Notes under the pieces: generated by a model
Databases searched by the model: none
What the model was told of the DNA's origin: nothing
Seen by the model: the letters and a program-made list of their open reading frames with translations, nothing else
Shown: one piece after another, positions 55,047 to 63,598 of the stretch
Numbering within the stretch: position 1 is the stretch's first letter
How the letters are laid out: the number at the start of each line of letters is the position of its first letter
NCBI RefSeq assembly: GCF_003725695.1
Contig: NZ_RJSE01000007.1
Location: 1,068,963-1,132,962 of the forward strand
From: Nocardioides marmoriginsengisoli
GTDB lineage: Bacteria; Actinomycetota; Actinomycetes; Propionibacteriales; Nocardioidaceae
Reading direction: 5' to 3'
DNA length: 64,000 nucleotides
Translations under genes and position numbers: made by a program

Positions 55047-55453
55047 GGGCGAGCGGCCTGGGGAAACGGACCGGGAGTAATCCCGACACCGCGCCCCAGG
55101 CCGACTCAACCGATCGCTCGGGTTCACGCGGGGTGAAGCCGGGAGGTTGATCGTCCGTGTCGGCGGAGTCTGAACGATCGCCGGACAAGGCTGTCCGGGT
55201 GGGCAGGGCGGGTCACCGGCCGCGTCGTCGTCAGCTGTGTGAACCTCGAGCTCTCGTCGAAGATCCGCCGCCGGCGCGCAGCCTGGACCGTCCAGTCGAA
55301 GGGGTCCTGTCCCCTCGCTTCCCCGGAGATCTCCACTTCTGTATCGCGCTGACAAGCGGGCCGTGCGACATGTCCTCCGGGGTGCGTGCGCTGATGATGC
55401 TTCGTCCCAACGGGCCGGTTCGGTGTGTGCGCCCGGGAGTGCACGATGGCGCC
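55047..55453. other. Leader region of the aldehyde dehydrogenase gene, no gene visible
   Basis: About 400 bases. A frame open upstream of the dehydrogenase start lacks protein-like composition. No clear -35/-10 pair; the promoter must be here or within the hairpin border. The PucR-type regulator encoded downstream is the likely activator. Confidence 0.45.
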
Positions 55454-56881
55454 ATGACCACCACCATCGCCACTAGGCCATCCGTACAGGACGACGCGGA
55501 CGAGGTCGAGCGCGTCGTTACCGCCGCTCGTGCCGCCGCCGAGCTGATCGCGGGCTGGGACCAGGATCGGGTTGACGGCCTCGTGACGGCGGTTGCCTGG
55601 GCCGTCGTGCGCCCGGACCACGCGCAGGCGCTGGCCCGCCTGGCTGTGGACGAGGGCGGCTTCGGAACGTATGAGGACAAACTGATGAAGATCCAGCGGC
55701 GCGTCACCGGGCTGCTGGCCGACATGCGCGACACGCGGACCGTCGGCGTGGTCGAGGAGCTCCCGGAACGGGGCTTGGTCAAGATTGCAAAACCCGTAGG
55801 TGTGGTGGCGGCGCTGATTCCCACCACAGGTCCGGATGCGACGCCCCCGATGAAGGCGATGATGGCACTGAAGGGCCGCAACGCGATCGTCGTGGCTCCA
55901 CATCCCCGGACCCGCAAGACCAGCGAGTTAGCTGTCGAGCTAATGCGGGCCGCCTGCGCCCAGGTTGGCGCACCCGAGGATCTGGTGCAGAGCTTGCCCG
56001 CTCCCTCGATGGGCAAGACGACTGCTCTCATGCAGCAGGCCGACCTCATCGTCGCCACGGGCGGTGCAGGCATGGTCAAGGCTGCCTACAGCTCCGGCAC
56101 CCCGGCGTACGGGGTCGGCGTCGGAAACTCGGTACACGTCGTCGACCAAACCGCAGATCTCGACGATGCCGCGGAGATGATTGTGACCGCGAAGACCTTC
56201 GACCTGGCGACAAGTTGCTTGGCCGACAACTCGCTCGTGATTGAGAGCACGGTGTACCACGCACTCATCGACCGCCTCCAGGCTCGACACGGCCACGTCT
56301 GCAGCCCTGACGAGAAAGCTGCTCTGCAGCATGTGATGTGGCCTGACGGGGGAGAGATCCCCGCACTCGAGGTGATCGCCAAGCCGGCGGCGACGATCGC
56401 TGCGCTCGCCGGCTTCGAGGTGCCTCCGGAGACTGCGTTTCTAGTGGTCGAGGAGGACGGCACGGGCCCGGAGCACCCGTTCTCCGGGGAGAAACTCTCC
56501 GTCGTCCTCGCGGCGTACAGCTACACCGGCGGCATCGATCAGGCGGTCGCGCTGGTCAACGCGATCACGACCTACCAGGGCCTTGGACACACCTGCGGCA
56601 TCCACACGTCCCGCGACGAGCACGTCGAGGCGCTCGCAGTAGGCACCCAAACGGCGCGCGTGATGGTGAACCAGAGCCTCAACGAAGGCGCGGGCAGTCC
56701 GCGCAACGGGCTGCCGTTCACGCTGAGCCTGAGCTGTGGAACCTGGGGCGGGAACGTTACCACCGAAAACGTGAATGCGCGTCACTTCGTCAACCTGACC
56801 TGGGTCTCCCGCCCAATTCCGCCTCGCGTGATCGACGAACAGGACCTGTTTGCAGCTCACTGGGAGCGGAACGGACAATAA
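55454..56881 (+). CDS. CoA-acylating aldehyde dehydrogenase (sulfoacetaldehyde/propionaldehyde dehydrogenase type)
   Basis: 475 aa from the ATG at 55454 (a GTG at 55439 is an alternative). ALDH superfamily, acylating branch: [64 protein letters not shown], and Cys255 in [15 protein letters not shown], without the general-base Glu of hydrolytic ALDHs. It oxidises an aldehyde to the acyl-CoA with NAD(P). Relatives act on acetaldehyde, propionaldehyde and sulfoacetaldehyde. Beside a CoM transferase it could oxidise a 2-oxoethyl-CoM-like aldehyde to a CoA ester; inference. Confidence 0.83.
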   Translation: MTTTIATRPSVQDDADEVERVVTAARAAAELIAGWDQDRVDGLVTAVAWAVVRPDHAQALARLAVDEGGFGTYEDKLMKIQRRVTGLLADMRDTRTVGVVEELPERGLVKIAKPVGVVAALIPTTGPDATPPMKAMMALKGRNAIVVAPHPRTRKTSELAVELMRAACAQVGAPEDLVQSLPAPSMGKTTALMQQADLIVATGGAGMVKAAYSSGTPAYGVGVGNSVHVVDQTADLDDAAEMIVTAKTFDLATSCLADNSLVIESTVYHALIDRLQARHGHVCSPDEKAALQHVMWPDGGEIPALEVIAKPAATIAALAGFEVPPETAFLVVEEDGTGPEHPFSGEKLSVVLAAYSYTGGIDQAVALVNAITTYQGLGHTCGIHTSRDEHVEALAVGTQTARVMVNQSLNEGAGSPRNGLPFTLSLSCGTWGGNVTTENVNARHFVNLTWVSRPIPPRVIDEQDLFAAHWERNGQ

Positions 56882-56972
56882 TCCTGTTCGTCCATGGAGG
56901 ACATAGAACAACCCTTCTTTAGTCCTGCCATGACTGGTTTGCGCACCGCAGGATCGCTAGCCTAAGTCTGCA

Positions 56973-58706
56973 ATGGACCGAACAGACGCGATCGGTAAGA
57001 CGGGTCAAGAAGCCGACAGTGGCGGCAGCGTAGCTAACCCGTCTCCAGTCGCGATGCGCGAGCAGCTGACGAACATGCGTGGGCTGCTGGTGTTGTCCAT
57101 CCTGATGACGGAGAGCCCCGACGAGGACCAGATCCTCAACCTGGCGGCGTCGTCCGCCGCGTCGTTGGGATCGTGGCGGGTGCAGGCGTTCGCCTTCGTC
57201 GAGGAGGGCACGCTCTGGACTGCCGCCCGCGGGGCTGTGCATCGGCAACGGATCCCCGACGACCTCGCGGTGGCCCTCTCCCGGCTTGGAGAAACCGGGG
57301 GTCGACTGTCGTGGCCTGTGGCTCCTTGGACATACGCCTCTCCCATGCGGACCCCGGGCGGGATGTTCGGGCACCTCATTGCCTCCGCTGACCACCCGCC
57401 GAGTCAGGAGGATGGGTTCCTGATCAAGGTGGTCGCCCAACAGACCGCCGTGGCCGTGTCGAACGCCCGGCTTCGGGCGCTCGAACGCCGGCAGACCGTC
57501 GAGCTCGAGTCCGCCAACGCGGCTTTGGAGCGGACCGTGGCGGATTTGCGGCGCGGCGCCGAGATTCACGGCCGGATGACGGCAGCTGTCGCGTCGGGCG
57601 AGGGGTCGAGCGGCATCGCCCAGATCCTGCACGAATTGTCCGGGCGACCCGTCGTGATCGAGGACCGCTATGGAAACCTGCGCGCCTGGGCCGGGCCGGA
57701 GGAACCTACGCCGTACCCGAAGTTGCCAGCGCGAGAGCAGGAGGCTTTGGTGCGCAAGTTGGGGTCCCAGCCGAGATCTCTCCGTCACGGAGGACGAGCC
57801 GTTGCGTTGGCCTCTCCGCGACCAGGCGTCGTCGGACTGGTTGCAATCGTCGACCCAGACGACTCATGTGACGCGGCGGACATCATGGCGCTCGAGCTCA
57901 GCGCCACGGCGCTCGCCGTTGAGCTCGCGCGGGTGCGAGGCCTTGCGGACGCCGAGATCCGGCTGCGTCGCGATCTGCTGCACGATCTGCTTGCGGGGAT
58001 CGATGACGAGAGCGCCTATGCCCGCGCAGACGCGCTCGGCTACGACCTTGGGACCGCGCACCGTGTGCTGCTGGTTGACTGTCCCGGCTCGGCGGGGAGC
58101 GAAGACGACGTACTGCACGCCGTGCGTCGGGCGATGCGCGAGCTCGGGATCACCGGCTTGCTCGGCACTTTGACCGGTTCGGTTGTGATCGTCACCAGCG
58201 CTTCGGGCGGCTGGGAGCCGCTGCGCGAGGTCATCGTCCGAGAGCGAGGCGCTGGCCAATGCAACCTGAGCTCCGGCAGTGCCCGCAGGCGCCCTTCCGA
58301 GATGCCAGAGTCCTTGCGCGAGGCGCAACTGGCCCTGCGCCTGCATCAGGTCTCGGGAGGTGCGCCGCGCGCTACCGAGTACGACGACCTCGGGGTCTTC
58401 CGCATGTTCGCCGCACTTCCCGAATTGGGGCACGTGGACGCCTTCGTCCGCACTTGGCTCGGGGCGCTGATCGACTATGACGCGGGCAAGGACGCCGATC
58501 TGCTGCACACGCTCACCGTCTATCTTGCCGAAGGCGGCCACTACACCGAGACGGCGGCGGCGCTGACAGTGCATCGCAGCACCCTCAAGTACAGGTTGCA
58601 GCGGATTCGGGAACTGACCGGGCTCGACCTGAACGACCCCGAAACCAACTTCAACCTACAACTCGCAACGCGCGCTTCGCTGGTCCTGCAGGCTGTTCAC
58701 CACTGA
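56973..58706 (+). CDS. PucR/CdaR-type transcriptional activator with GAF domain
   Basis: 577 aa. N-terminal GAF-like sensor (about residues 30-165), a short coiled coil (ALERRQTVELESANAALERTVADLRR), a second sensory and CdaR GGDEF-like region, and the C-terminal helix-turn-helix ALTVHRSTLKYRLQRIRELTGLDLNDPETNFNLQLATRASL (about residues 530-570, HTH_30). Such activators sense small organics and turn on adjacent catabolic operons. It stands between the aldehyde dehydrogenase and the E1/CoM-transferase genes on the same strand and probably controls both. Confidence 0.87.
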   Translation: MDRTDAIGKTGQEADSGGSVANPSPVAMREQLTNMRGLLVLSILMTESPDEDQILNLAASSAASLGSWRVQAFAFVEEGTLWTAARGAVHRQRIPDDLAVALSRLGETGGRLSWPVAPWTYASPMRTPGGMFGHLIASADHPPSQEDGFLIKVVAQQTAVAVSNARLRALERRQTVELESANAALERTVADLRRGAEIHGRMTAAVASGEGSSGIAQILHELSGRPVVIEDRYGNLRAWAGPEEPTPYPKLPAREQEALVRKLGSQPRSLRHGGRAVALASPRPGVVGLVAIVDPDDSCDAADIMALELSATALAVELARVRGLADAEIRLRRDLLHDLLAGIDDESAYARADALGYDLGTAHRVLLVDCPGSAGSEDDVLHAVRRAMRELGITGLLGTLTGSVVIVTSASGGWEPLREVIVRERGAGQCNLSSGSARRRPSEMPESLREAQLALRLHQVSGGAPRATEYDDLGVFRMFAALPELGHVDAFVRTWLGALIDYDAGKDADLLHTLTVYLAEGGHYTETAAALTVHRSTLKYRLQRIRELTGLDLNDPETNFNLQLATRASLVLQAVHH

Positions 58707-58830
58707 CTTGGCCTGCGCCCAGCAGGGCGGACGTGCCACTGACTTTCGCCCCCGCAGGACGGTGCGACTCGGCTCCGAGCGTTACTACGTTCACGCAGGC
58801 AGGACAAACGCCGAGACTAGGACGGGCCGA

Positions 58831-59847
58831 GTGACTCAGGAAACCGTGGCAACGAGAAGGTTCGTGGAGGGGGAGGGCCTCAACGTCGAACTCTTCCAGA
58901 GGCTGGTGTTCACCCGCCGGTTCCTGGAGAAGGTCGACACCCTGTACCGCCAGGGACGGGTGCGTGGTCCGGCACACCTGGGCTTGGGCCAGGAGGCGAT
59001 CGCCGTCGGCGTTGGGTCTCTTCTGCGACCCGGTGACCGTTCGATCGGGACCTACCGGGGTCATGCCCACGCCCTCGCCCGGGGTGCCTCGCCAGAGTCG
59101 ATGCTGCGCGAACTGCTCGGCCGTGAGGGCGGCATCTGCGCCGGCAAGGGAGGCTCGATGCATATCACTAGCGTCGAGCATGGCTACTACGGCTCTTACG
59201 CCATCGTCGGTGCTCACCTGACTATCGCTAACGGATTGGCCTGGGCGGACCAGATCCAGAGGAACGATGCGGTTACCGTCTGCTTTTTCGGCGACGGGAC
59301 GGTCAACATCGGGGCCTTCCACGAGGCTGTGACCTTGGCAGCTGTGTGGAAGCTCCCTGTCGTATTCGTCTGCGAGAACAACCAGTACATGGAGTACACC
59401 CCGATCTCGGCGATGATCCCAACCGCACGCCCCGCGGCGGACAAGGCAGCCGCATACGGGATGACCTCGATCGTGGTCGACGGGAACGACCTTACCGAGG
59501 TGCGTCGCGTCATCGGGGCAGCGATCGAGGATGCGCGTTGTGGCCGGGGGCCTGCCCTCGTAGAGGCCGACACCTACCGCCTGAAGGGACATTCTGCGGC
59601 CGACGCCGGGAAGTACCGCCCCGCCGAAGAGGTCGAGCGGTGGCGCGCCCGCGACCCGCTCCTGGTCTACCGGGAGCAACTGATCGCGGCGGAACTCCTC
59701 GACGACTCAGCCGCGGACCAGATGTGGACCGATGCGCGGGACGAGTTGAACGCGCTGACCGAGGTTGTACTCAAGGCCCCGCCTCCGGACGCGTCGGGAG
59801 CCTGGACGGACCTATGGAGCGACGGGAGTTCATCGTGGCGCAACTGA
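58831..59847 (+). CDS. TPP-dependent dehydrogenase E1 alpha subunit (acetoin/pyruvate dehydrogenase family)
   Basis: 338 aa from a GTG; GTG 58846 is possible too. Features: GPAHLGLGQEAIAVGVG, the KGGSMHI motif, EHGYYGSYAIVGAHLTIANGLAWA, and the TPP/Mg motif GDGTVNIGAFHEAVTLAAVWKLPVVFVCENN. Subunit pair with the next gene (13-nt overlap). E1 components decarboxylate 2-oxoacids or cleave acetoin-like ketols; no E2 or E3 gene is in the window. Next to a CoM transferase a C-C cleavage of an oxidised CoM adduct or its product is conceivable. Confidence 0.87.
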   Translation: MTQETVATRRFVEGEGLNVELFQRLVFTRRFLEKVDTLYRQGRVRGPAHLGLGQEAIAVGVGSLLRPGDRSIGTYRGHAHALARGASPESMLRELLGREGGICAGKGGSMHITSVEHGYYGSYAIVGAHLTIANGLAWADQIQRNDAVTVCFFGDGTVNIGAFHEAVTLAAVWKLPVVFVCENNQYMEYTPISAMIPTARPAADKAAAYGMTSIVVDGNDLTEVRRVIGAAIEDARCGRGPALVEADTYRLKGHSAADAGKYRPAEEVERWRARDPLLVYREQLIAAELLDDSAADQMWTDARDELNALTEVVLKAPPPDASGAWTDLWSDGSSSWRN

Positions 59848-60857
59848 GTTTTCGCAACGCCGTGCGCGACGCGTTGGCGCAGGAGATGCGGCGAGACGAG
59901 CGCGTCATCGTGCTGGGCGAGGACGTTGCTATCGGCGGTGTCTTCAAGACAACGGCCGGGTTGCTTGACGAGTTCGGCTCGCGGCGAGTTTGGGACACGC
60001 CGATCTGCGAGCAGGCCATCGCCGGGGCGGCTATGGGTGCCGCCATCGCCGGGCTGCGACCCATTGCAGAGATCATGTTCTCCGACTTCTACGCCACCTG
60101 CTGGGATCAGGTGGTCAACGAGATCGCCAAGACCCGATACATGACGGGGGGGCAGGTCACCATTCCCCTCGTGCTGCGCGGAGCGAACGGTTTCGGCAGC
60201 CTGGGATTCGGGAGCCAGCACGGCCAAGCCTGCGAGAACTGGGTGATGACGGTGCCTGGTCTCAAGATAGTTTCGCCCGCCACGCCGGCAGAAATGAAGG
60301 GCCTCTTGGCGGCCGCGATCCAGGACCCAGACCCGGTGCTGGTCTTCGAGCACAAGGCGCTCTACGGGGCTGTCGAGGAGGTGCCCGACGGTGATCTGGT
60401 CATCCCGTTGGGCCGCGCGCGGACCGTGCGCCCCGGGCGGGACGTGACGCTGGTCGGTCTCTCGATCACGGTGCGGACGTGTGAGGAGGCCGCTGAGCGG
60501 CTTGACGCCCAAGGCATCTCAGCCGAGGTGATCGACCTCCGGACCCTTGTCCCGTTGGATGCACAGGCCGTCCTGGAGTCGGTCGCCCGCACTCACCGTC
60601 TCGTGATCGCGGAGGAAAACCCCGGCCAGCTGGGCTGGGGTGCCTCCTTGAGCTCGATCGTCGTCGAGGAAGCCTTCGGCGAGCTCGCCGGACCACCGGT
60701 CCGAGTCTCCGGCGGAAACATTCCGTATCCGGTGGCCAGCGTGCTCGAGGCGGAGGTCGCGGTAACCCCAGATCGGGTCGTCCGAGCTGTCCAGCAGGTA
60801 CTGGGTATCTCGGCACCCACCGCGACTGCGGTCCCGCAGCCCGCAGCAATCAACTAG
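59835..60857 (+). CDS. TPP-dependent dehydrogenase E1 beta subunit
   Basis: 340 aa; GTG 59835 has GGGAG 7 nt upstream. Beta-chain motifs: VIVLGEDVAIGGVFKTTAGL, WDTPICEQAIAGAAMGAAIAGLRPIAEIMFSDF, RGANGFGSLGFGSQHGQACENWVMTVPGLKIVSPATPAE, and a C-terminal transketolase-like domain (VIDLRTLVPLDAQAVLESVARTHRLVIAEE). AcoB/PdhB-like. Together with the alpha chain it makes an alpha2-beta2 E1; the electron or acyl acceptor must come from elsewhere. Confidence 0.88.
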   Translation: MAQLSFRNAVRDALAQEMRRDERVIVLGEDVAIGGVFKTTAGLLDEFGSRRVWDTPICEQAIAGAAMGAAIAGLRPIAEIMFSDFYATCWDQVVNEIAKTRYMTGGQVTIPLVLRGANGFGSLGFGSQHGQACENWVMTVPGLKIVSPATPAEMKGLLAAAIQDPDPVLVFEHKALYGAVEEVPDGDLVIPLGRARTVRPGRDVTLVGLSITVRTCEEAAERLDAQGISAEVIDLRTLVPLDAQAVLESVARTHRLVIAEENPGQLGWGASLSSIVVEEAFGELAGPPVRVSGGNIPYPVASVLEAEVAVTPDRVVRAVQQVLGISAPTATAVPQPAAIN

Positions 60858-60869
60858 GGAGGATCGAGT

Positions 60870-61910
60870 ATGAAGATCAGAGACAAGGAAGTCTTGTTGC
60901 CGACTTCGGCGGTCTCGGGGTTTCCGCGGCCGCACTGGCTGCAGGGCCGAGTGCTGGGTTCGCTGAATGAGCCCGTTTACCGGAGCCTCAACGCGCGAGT
61001 TACGTACGAGGACGCGACGAAGATCTGCGCCCATGAGCAGGAACAAGCAGGACTTGACATCCTGTGCGATGGCGCGCAGTACTACGAGTGGGAGGCTCCG
61101 GGCTTCCAGTTGGAGCCGATCTTCCATTTCGTCCCCGAGAACCTCGGGGGGTTCCGGCCCTACGGTCCTCCCGGTGACGGGGCGAAGTACGCGCCCTTCT
61201 ACAAGGCGGTGGTCGCGGAGAAGATCGAGTGGAAGCGCCCCATCTTTGAGCCGGTAGTCAACGCTATGCAACTTGCGACCGACAGGCCGTTCAAGGTCGC
61301 ATTCCTCGGTCCCGCGCAACAGAGCATCATCGTGGACAACCAGTTCTACTCCGATCCGGTTGATGTCGCGCGCGACCTCGCGATTGCGATGAACCACGAG
61401 TTGAAGTACTTGAAGGGTATGGGTTTGGAGGCGGTGCAACTGATCGACGTACTCGCGCCGTACACGCAGGAATCGTGGCAGATCGAGGTGCAAGAGTTGA
61501 TGTTCGACGGCGTGGACGTCATGAAGTTCTGGCACGTCTGCTATGGGAGCGTGGACGGTCAGCGGGACGTCTTCGAGGCGAAGACCCGCGACATGATGCC
61601 GCTGTTCAAGGCTTCCCCAGTGGACGTGATCCACCTCGAGAGCTGCAGCGCCGAGTTTGGCGAGCTGGAGGCTTACCGTGACTTCCCAACCGACAAGGTG
61701 CTGGGTCTGGGGGTCGTCAGCGCCAAGAACACTATCGTCGAGACACCTGAGACCATCGCAGAGCGGATCCGGAAGCGGCTTGAATATGTGCCGGCCGACA
61801 GGCTCCTGGTGTCCCCCGACTGTGGGCTCGGCTACTTCTCGCGCACCACGGCCTATGCGAAGCTACGCAATATGGCAGCGGCGGTCGAGATGGTCCGGAG
61901 CGAGCTCTAA
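60870..61910 (+). CDS. MetE-like zinc alkyltransferase, epoxyalkane:coenzyme M transferase candidate
   Basis: 346 aa; GGAGG lies 7 nt before the ATG. Methionine-synthase-like beta barrel: LPTSAVSGFPRPHWLQG at the N-terminus, DILCDGAQYYEWEA, VAFLGPAQQSIIVDN, and zinc ligands His222-x-Cys224 (FWHVCYG) and Cys318 (SPDCGLGYFS). EaCoMT (XecA/EtnE) is a member of this family and uses the zinc to activate the CoM thiol for attack on an epoxide. The folate/homocysteine N-domain of MetE is missing, and a CoM-synthesis operon lies 15 kb away, which favours CoM over homocysteine as thiol. Epoxide versus another electrophile is not decided. Confidence 0.78.
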   Translation: MKIRDKEVLLPTSAVSGFPRPHWLQGRVLGSLNEPVYRSLNARVTYEDATKICAHEQEQAGLDILCDGAQYYEWEAPGFQLEPIFHFVPENLGGFRPYGPPGDGAKYAPFYKAVVAEKIEWKRPIFEPVVNAMQLATDRPFKVAFLGPAQQSIIVDNQFYSDPVDVARDLAIAMNHELKYLKGMGLEAVQLIDVLAPYTQESWQIEVQELMFDGVDVMKFWHVCYGSVDGQRDVFEAKTRDMMPLFKASPVDVIHLESCSAEFGELEAYRDFPTDKVLGLGVVSAKNTIVETPETIAERIRKRLEYVPADRLLVSPDCGLGYFSRTTAYAKLRNMAAAVEMVRSEL

Positions 61911-61998
61911 AGTGATGCCGTAGTCGCACGCAGAACAATGGGCACGTACAGCGGAAATCAGGTGCCCCCGCCGCGGCCCGGCTCAGAATGGAGATGGG

Positions 61999-62667
61999 AT
62001 GACCAACACCGACGACTTCCTTCCTGCCGGGTCGGGCCTGGCGGCGGGGGACCATCTATGCGGCTTCTACCGCAATGACCACGAACGCGACGCGATTGTG
62101 ATCCCCTTCATAGAGGAGGGTCTGGCGGACGGTGCCTCGTGCACGTGTGTAGTAGACAGCTGTACCCCGACACAGGTCCTTGACCGGCTGGCCCAGGATA
62201 TTGACCTCGCCCCGCATCTTGACGCACACCGATTGGAGGTGCTCACGGCCGAGGATACGTACCTACGTCGCGGGACGTTCTTGGCCGAGGAGATGCTGCA
62301 GTTCTGGGAGTCTAAGGGCCGTGCTTTGTGGGGCGATGTCGTCCCGGAAACTCCAGTTCGCAACCTGGGCGACATGAGCTGGGCGCACCGTGAGTCGGTC
62401 CGTTTCGAGTCGCTGATCAGCTACGAGGCCGAAATTAATCGGATCATGCGCGACTTCCCGCAGGTCAATCTGTGCCTTTACGACCTCAACCGATGCTCGG
62501 GGGAGGTGGTGCTAGATGTGTTGAAGACACACCCGAAGGTGCTGCTCGGGGGGATGGTGATCGATAACCCTTACTACATCGACGCCGACGAGCGCATTGG
62601 CAGCCGGCCAAGCCAAACGGCGGCAGCCCCCGAAATGGCCGATGCTAAGGCCACCGCAGGTGCGTAG
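61999..62667 (+). CDS. Stand-alone MEDS (DcmR-type) sensory-domain protein
   Basis: 222 aa; GGAG 5 nt before the ATG. MEDS domain features (PF14417, methanogen/methylotroph DcmR sensory domain): GDHLCGFYRNDHERDAIVIPFIEEGL, ADGASCTCVVDS, then MSWAHRESVRFESLISYEAEINRI and VNLCLYDLNRCSGEVVLDVLKTHPKVLLGGM, a degenerate RecA-like fold. There is no HTH or kinase part. DcmR controls dichloromethane dehalogenase in methylotrophs. Beside a CoM transferase it may sense a small alkyl or thiol compound and signal by protein contact, perhaps to the PucR-type regulator. Confidence 0.82.
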   Translation: MTNTDDFLPAGSGLAAGDHLCGFYRNDHERDAIVIPFIEEGLADGASCTCVVDSCTPTQVLDRLAQDIDLAPHLDAHRLEVLTAEDTYLRRGTFLAEEMLQFWESKGRALWGDVVPETPVRNLGDMSWAHRESVRFESLISYEAEINRIMRDFPQVNLCLYDLNRCSGEVVLDVLKTHPKVLLGGMVIDNPYYIDADERIGSRPSQTAAAPEMADAKATAGA

Positions 62668-63598
62668 CCTCGCCAACCGCGTACCTAGCCGTCCGACACC
62701 CGGCTCACCATGGCAACATCAGCAGCGCTCGATCCTCGTAAGCTCGGCACCGAGAGCGTGGGCTCGACCGCTGTCAATCCAGAATTTCAGCGGCGACCAG
62801 TCCTTCCAGTCCTTCCAGATCCTGAAAGCGTGATGGAGCGTTGAGCATTCGGGGAGTTCAGCGGCGGAAGGGGTGCGGGAGACCCGATTGCCCGACTGTG
62901 ATCGCCCTTGAAAAACGCGTGGTGGTCGTTCTCCTGCGGCGATCGTGGCGACCCGCGACGTTCCGGGCAGCAGTGCGCCGCACCGCGTGGCTGAGCACGC
63001 CGACCGGAGAGAGCAGCTGTCCAGGAGCGCCCGGCTTGGAGCCGCGACGCCCGCGCGGCAGGGCAAGCCGCGGGTCGGGGCGGTGGTCCCTCGCGTCGAA
63101 GCGATCGTGAGCCGTCACGGCACGTGAAGCCCGCACTCGGTCTTCGAGAGTCCTGGCCACCGCCCTGACCGCGGATCCGCGCCGGTGGGCGACGACGTGC
63201 ACGGCTTGCACCCCGTCCCGCGCGTATCGCGCCAATAAGGAGCGGAGCCGGCTGATCTCCTGGGCTGACTTCACCCGGCCGCCCTCCTTATGGTCCTGAG
63301 TCCGCTGGGCTCTGGGCTCCAGCGTCGGACCGGGAGCCGGGTGTCGATGACGTCCTCGGTGATCGAAGTTCGGGCCCGGGTTCGTCCTACCGAGCCGATC
63401 TCCAGCGTGGGTCGGACCCGCACAGTTGCCCTTCGAAGGATGGGCACCGGCCCACGTCGAGGAGTGAACATGCGCGACAGCGTCCGGCGTGCTCAGCGTG
63501 CGAGGCAACCGAACGGGCAGGCCTCGGTGGCAGGGCCCACGTTCCCGCCTCTAGACATGTTCTTGAATTTGATCGTGCGGTTAGGCATGCTCCGCAAT
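62668..63598. other. Gene-free stretch, probably decayed DNA
   Basis: About 930 bases. Near 62795-62825 a 9-bp unit (CCAGTCCTT) is repeated two to three times. On the minus strand from about 63275 a GTG opens VKSAQEI, like the start of IS21 istA genes, but the following 70 residues match nothing. Other frames are Arg/Ala-rich. I see no intact gene or RNA. Confidence 0.45.

Noticed and set aside
60870-61910. Cobalamin-independent methionine synthase
   Set aside because: Only one barrel is present, there is no methionine gene context, and CoM biosynthesis is encoded nearby; some doubt remains and is reflected in the confidence.
62858-63508. 216-codon minus-strand frame with an IS21-like start (VKSAQEI)
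   Set aside because: Only seven residues resemble istA; the rest is low-complexity and matches nothing.
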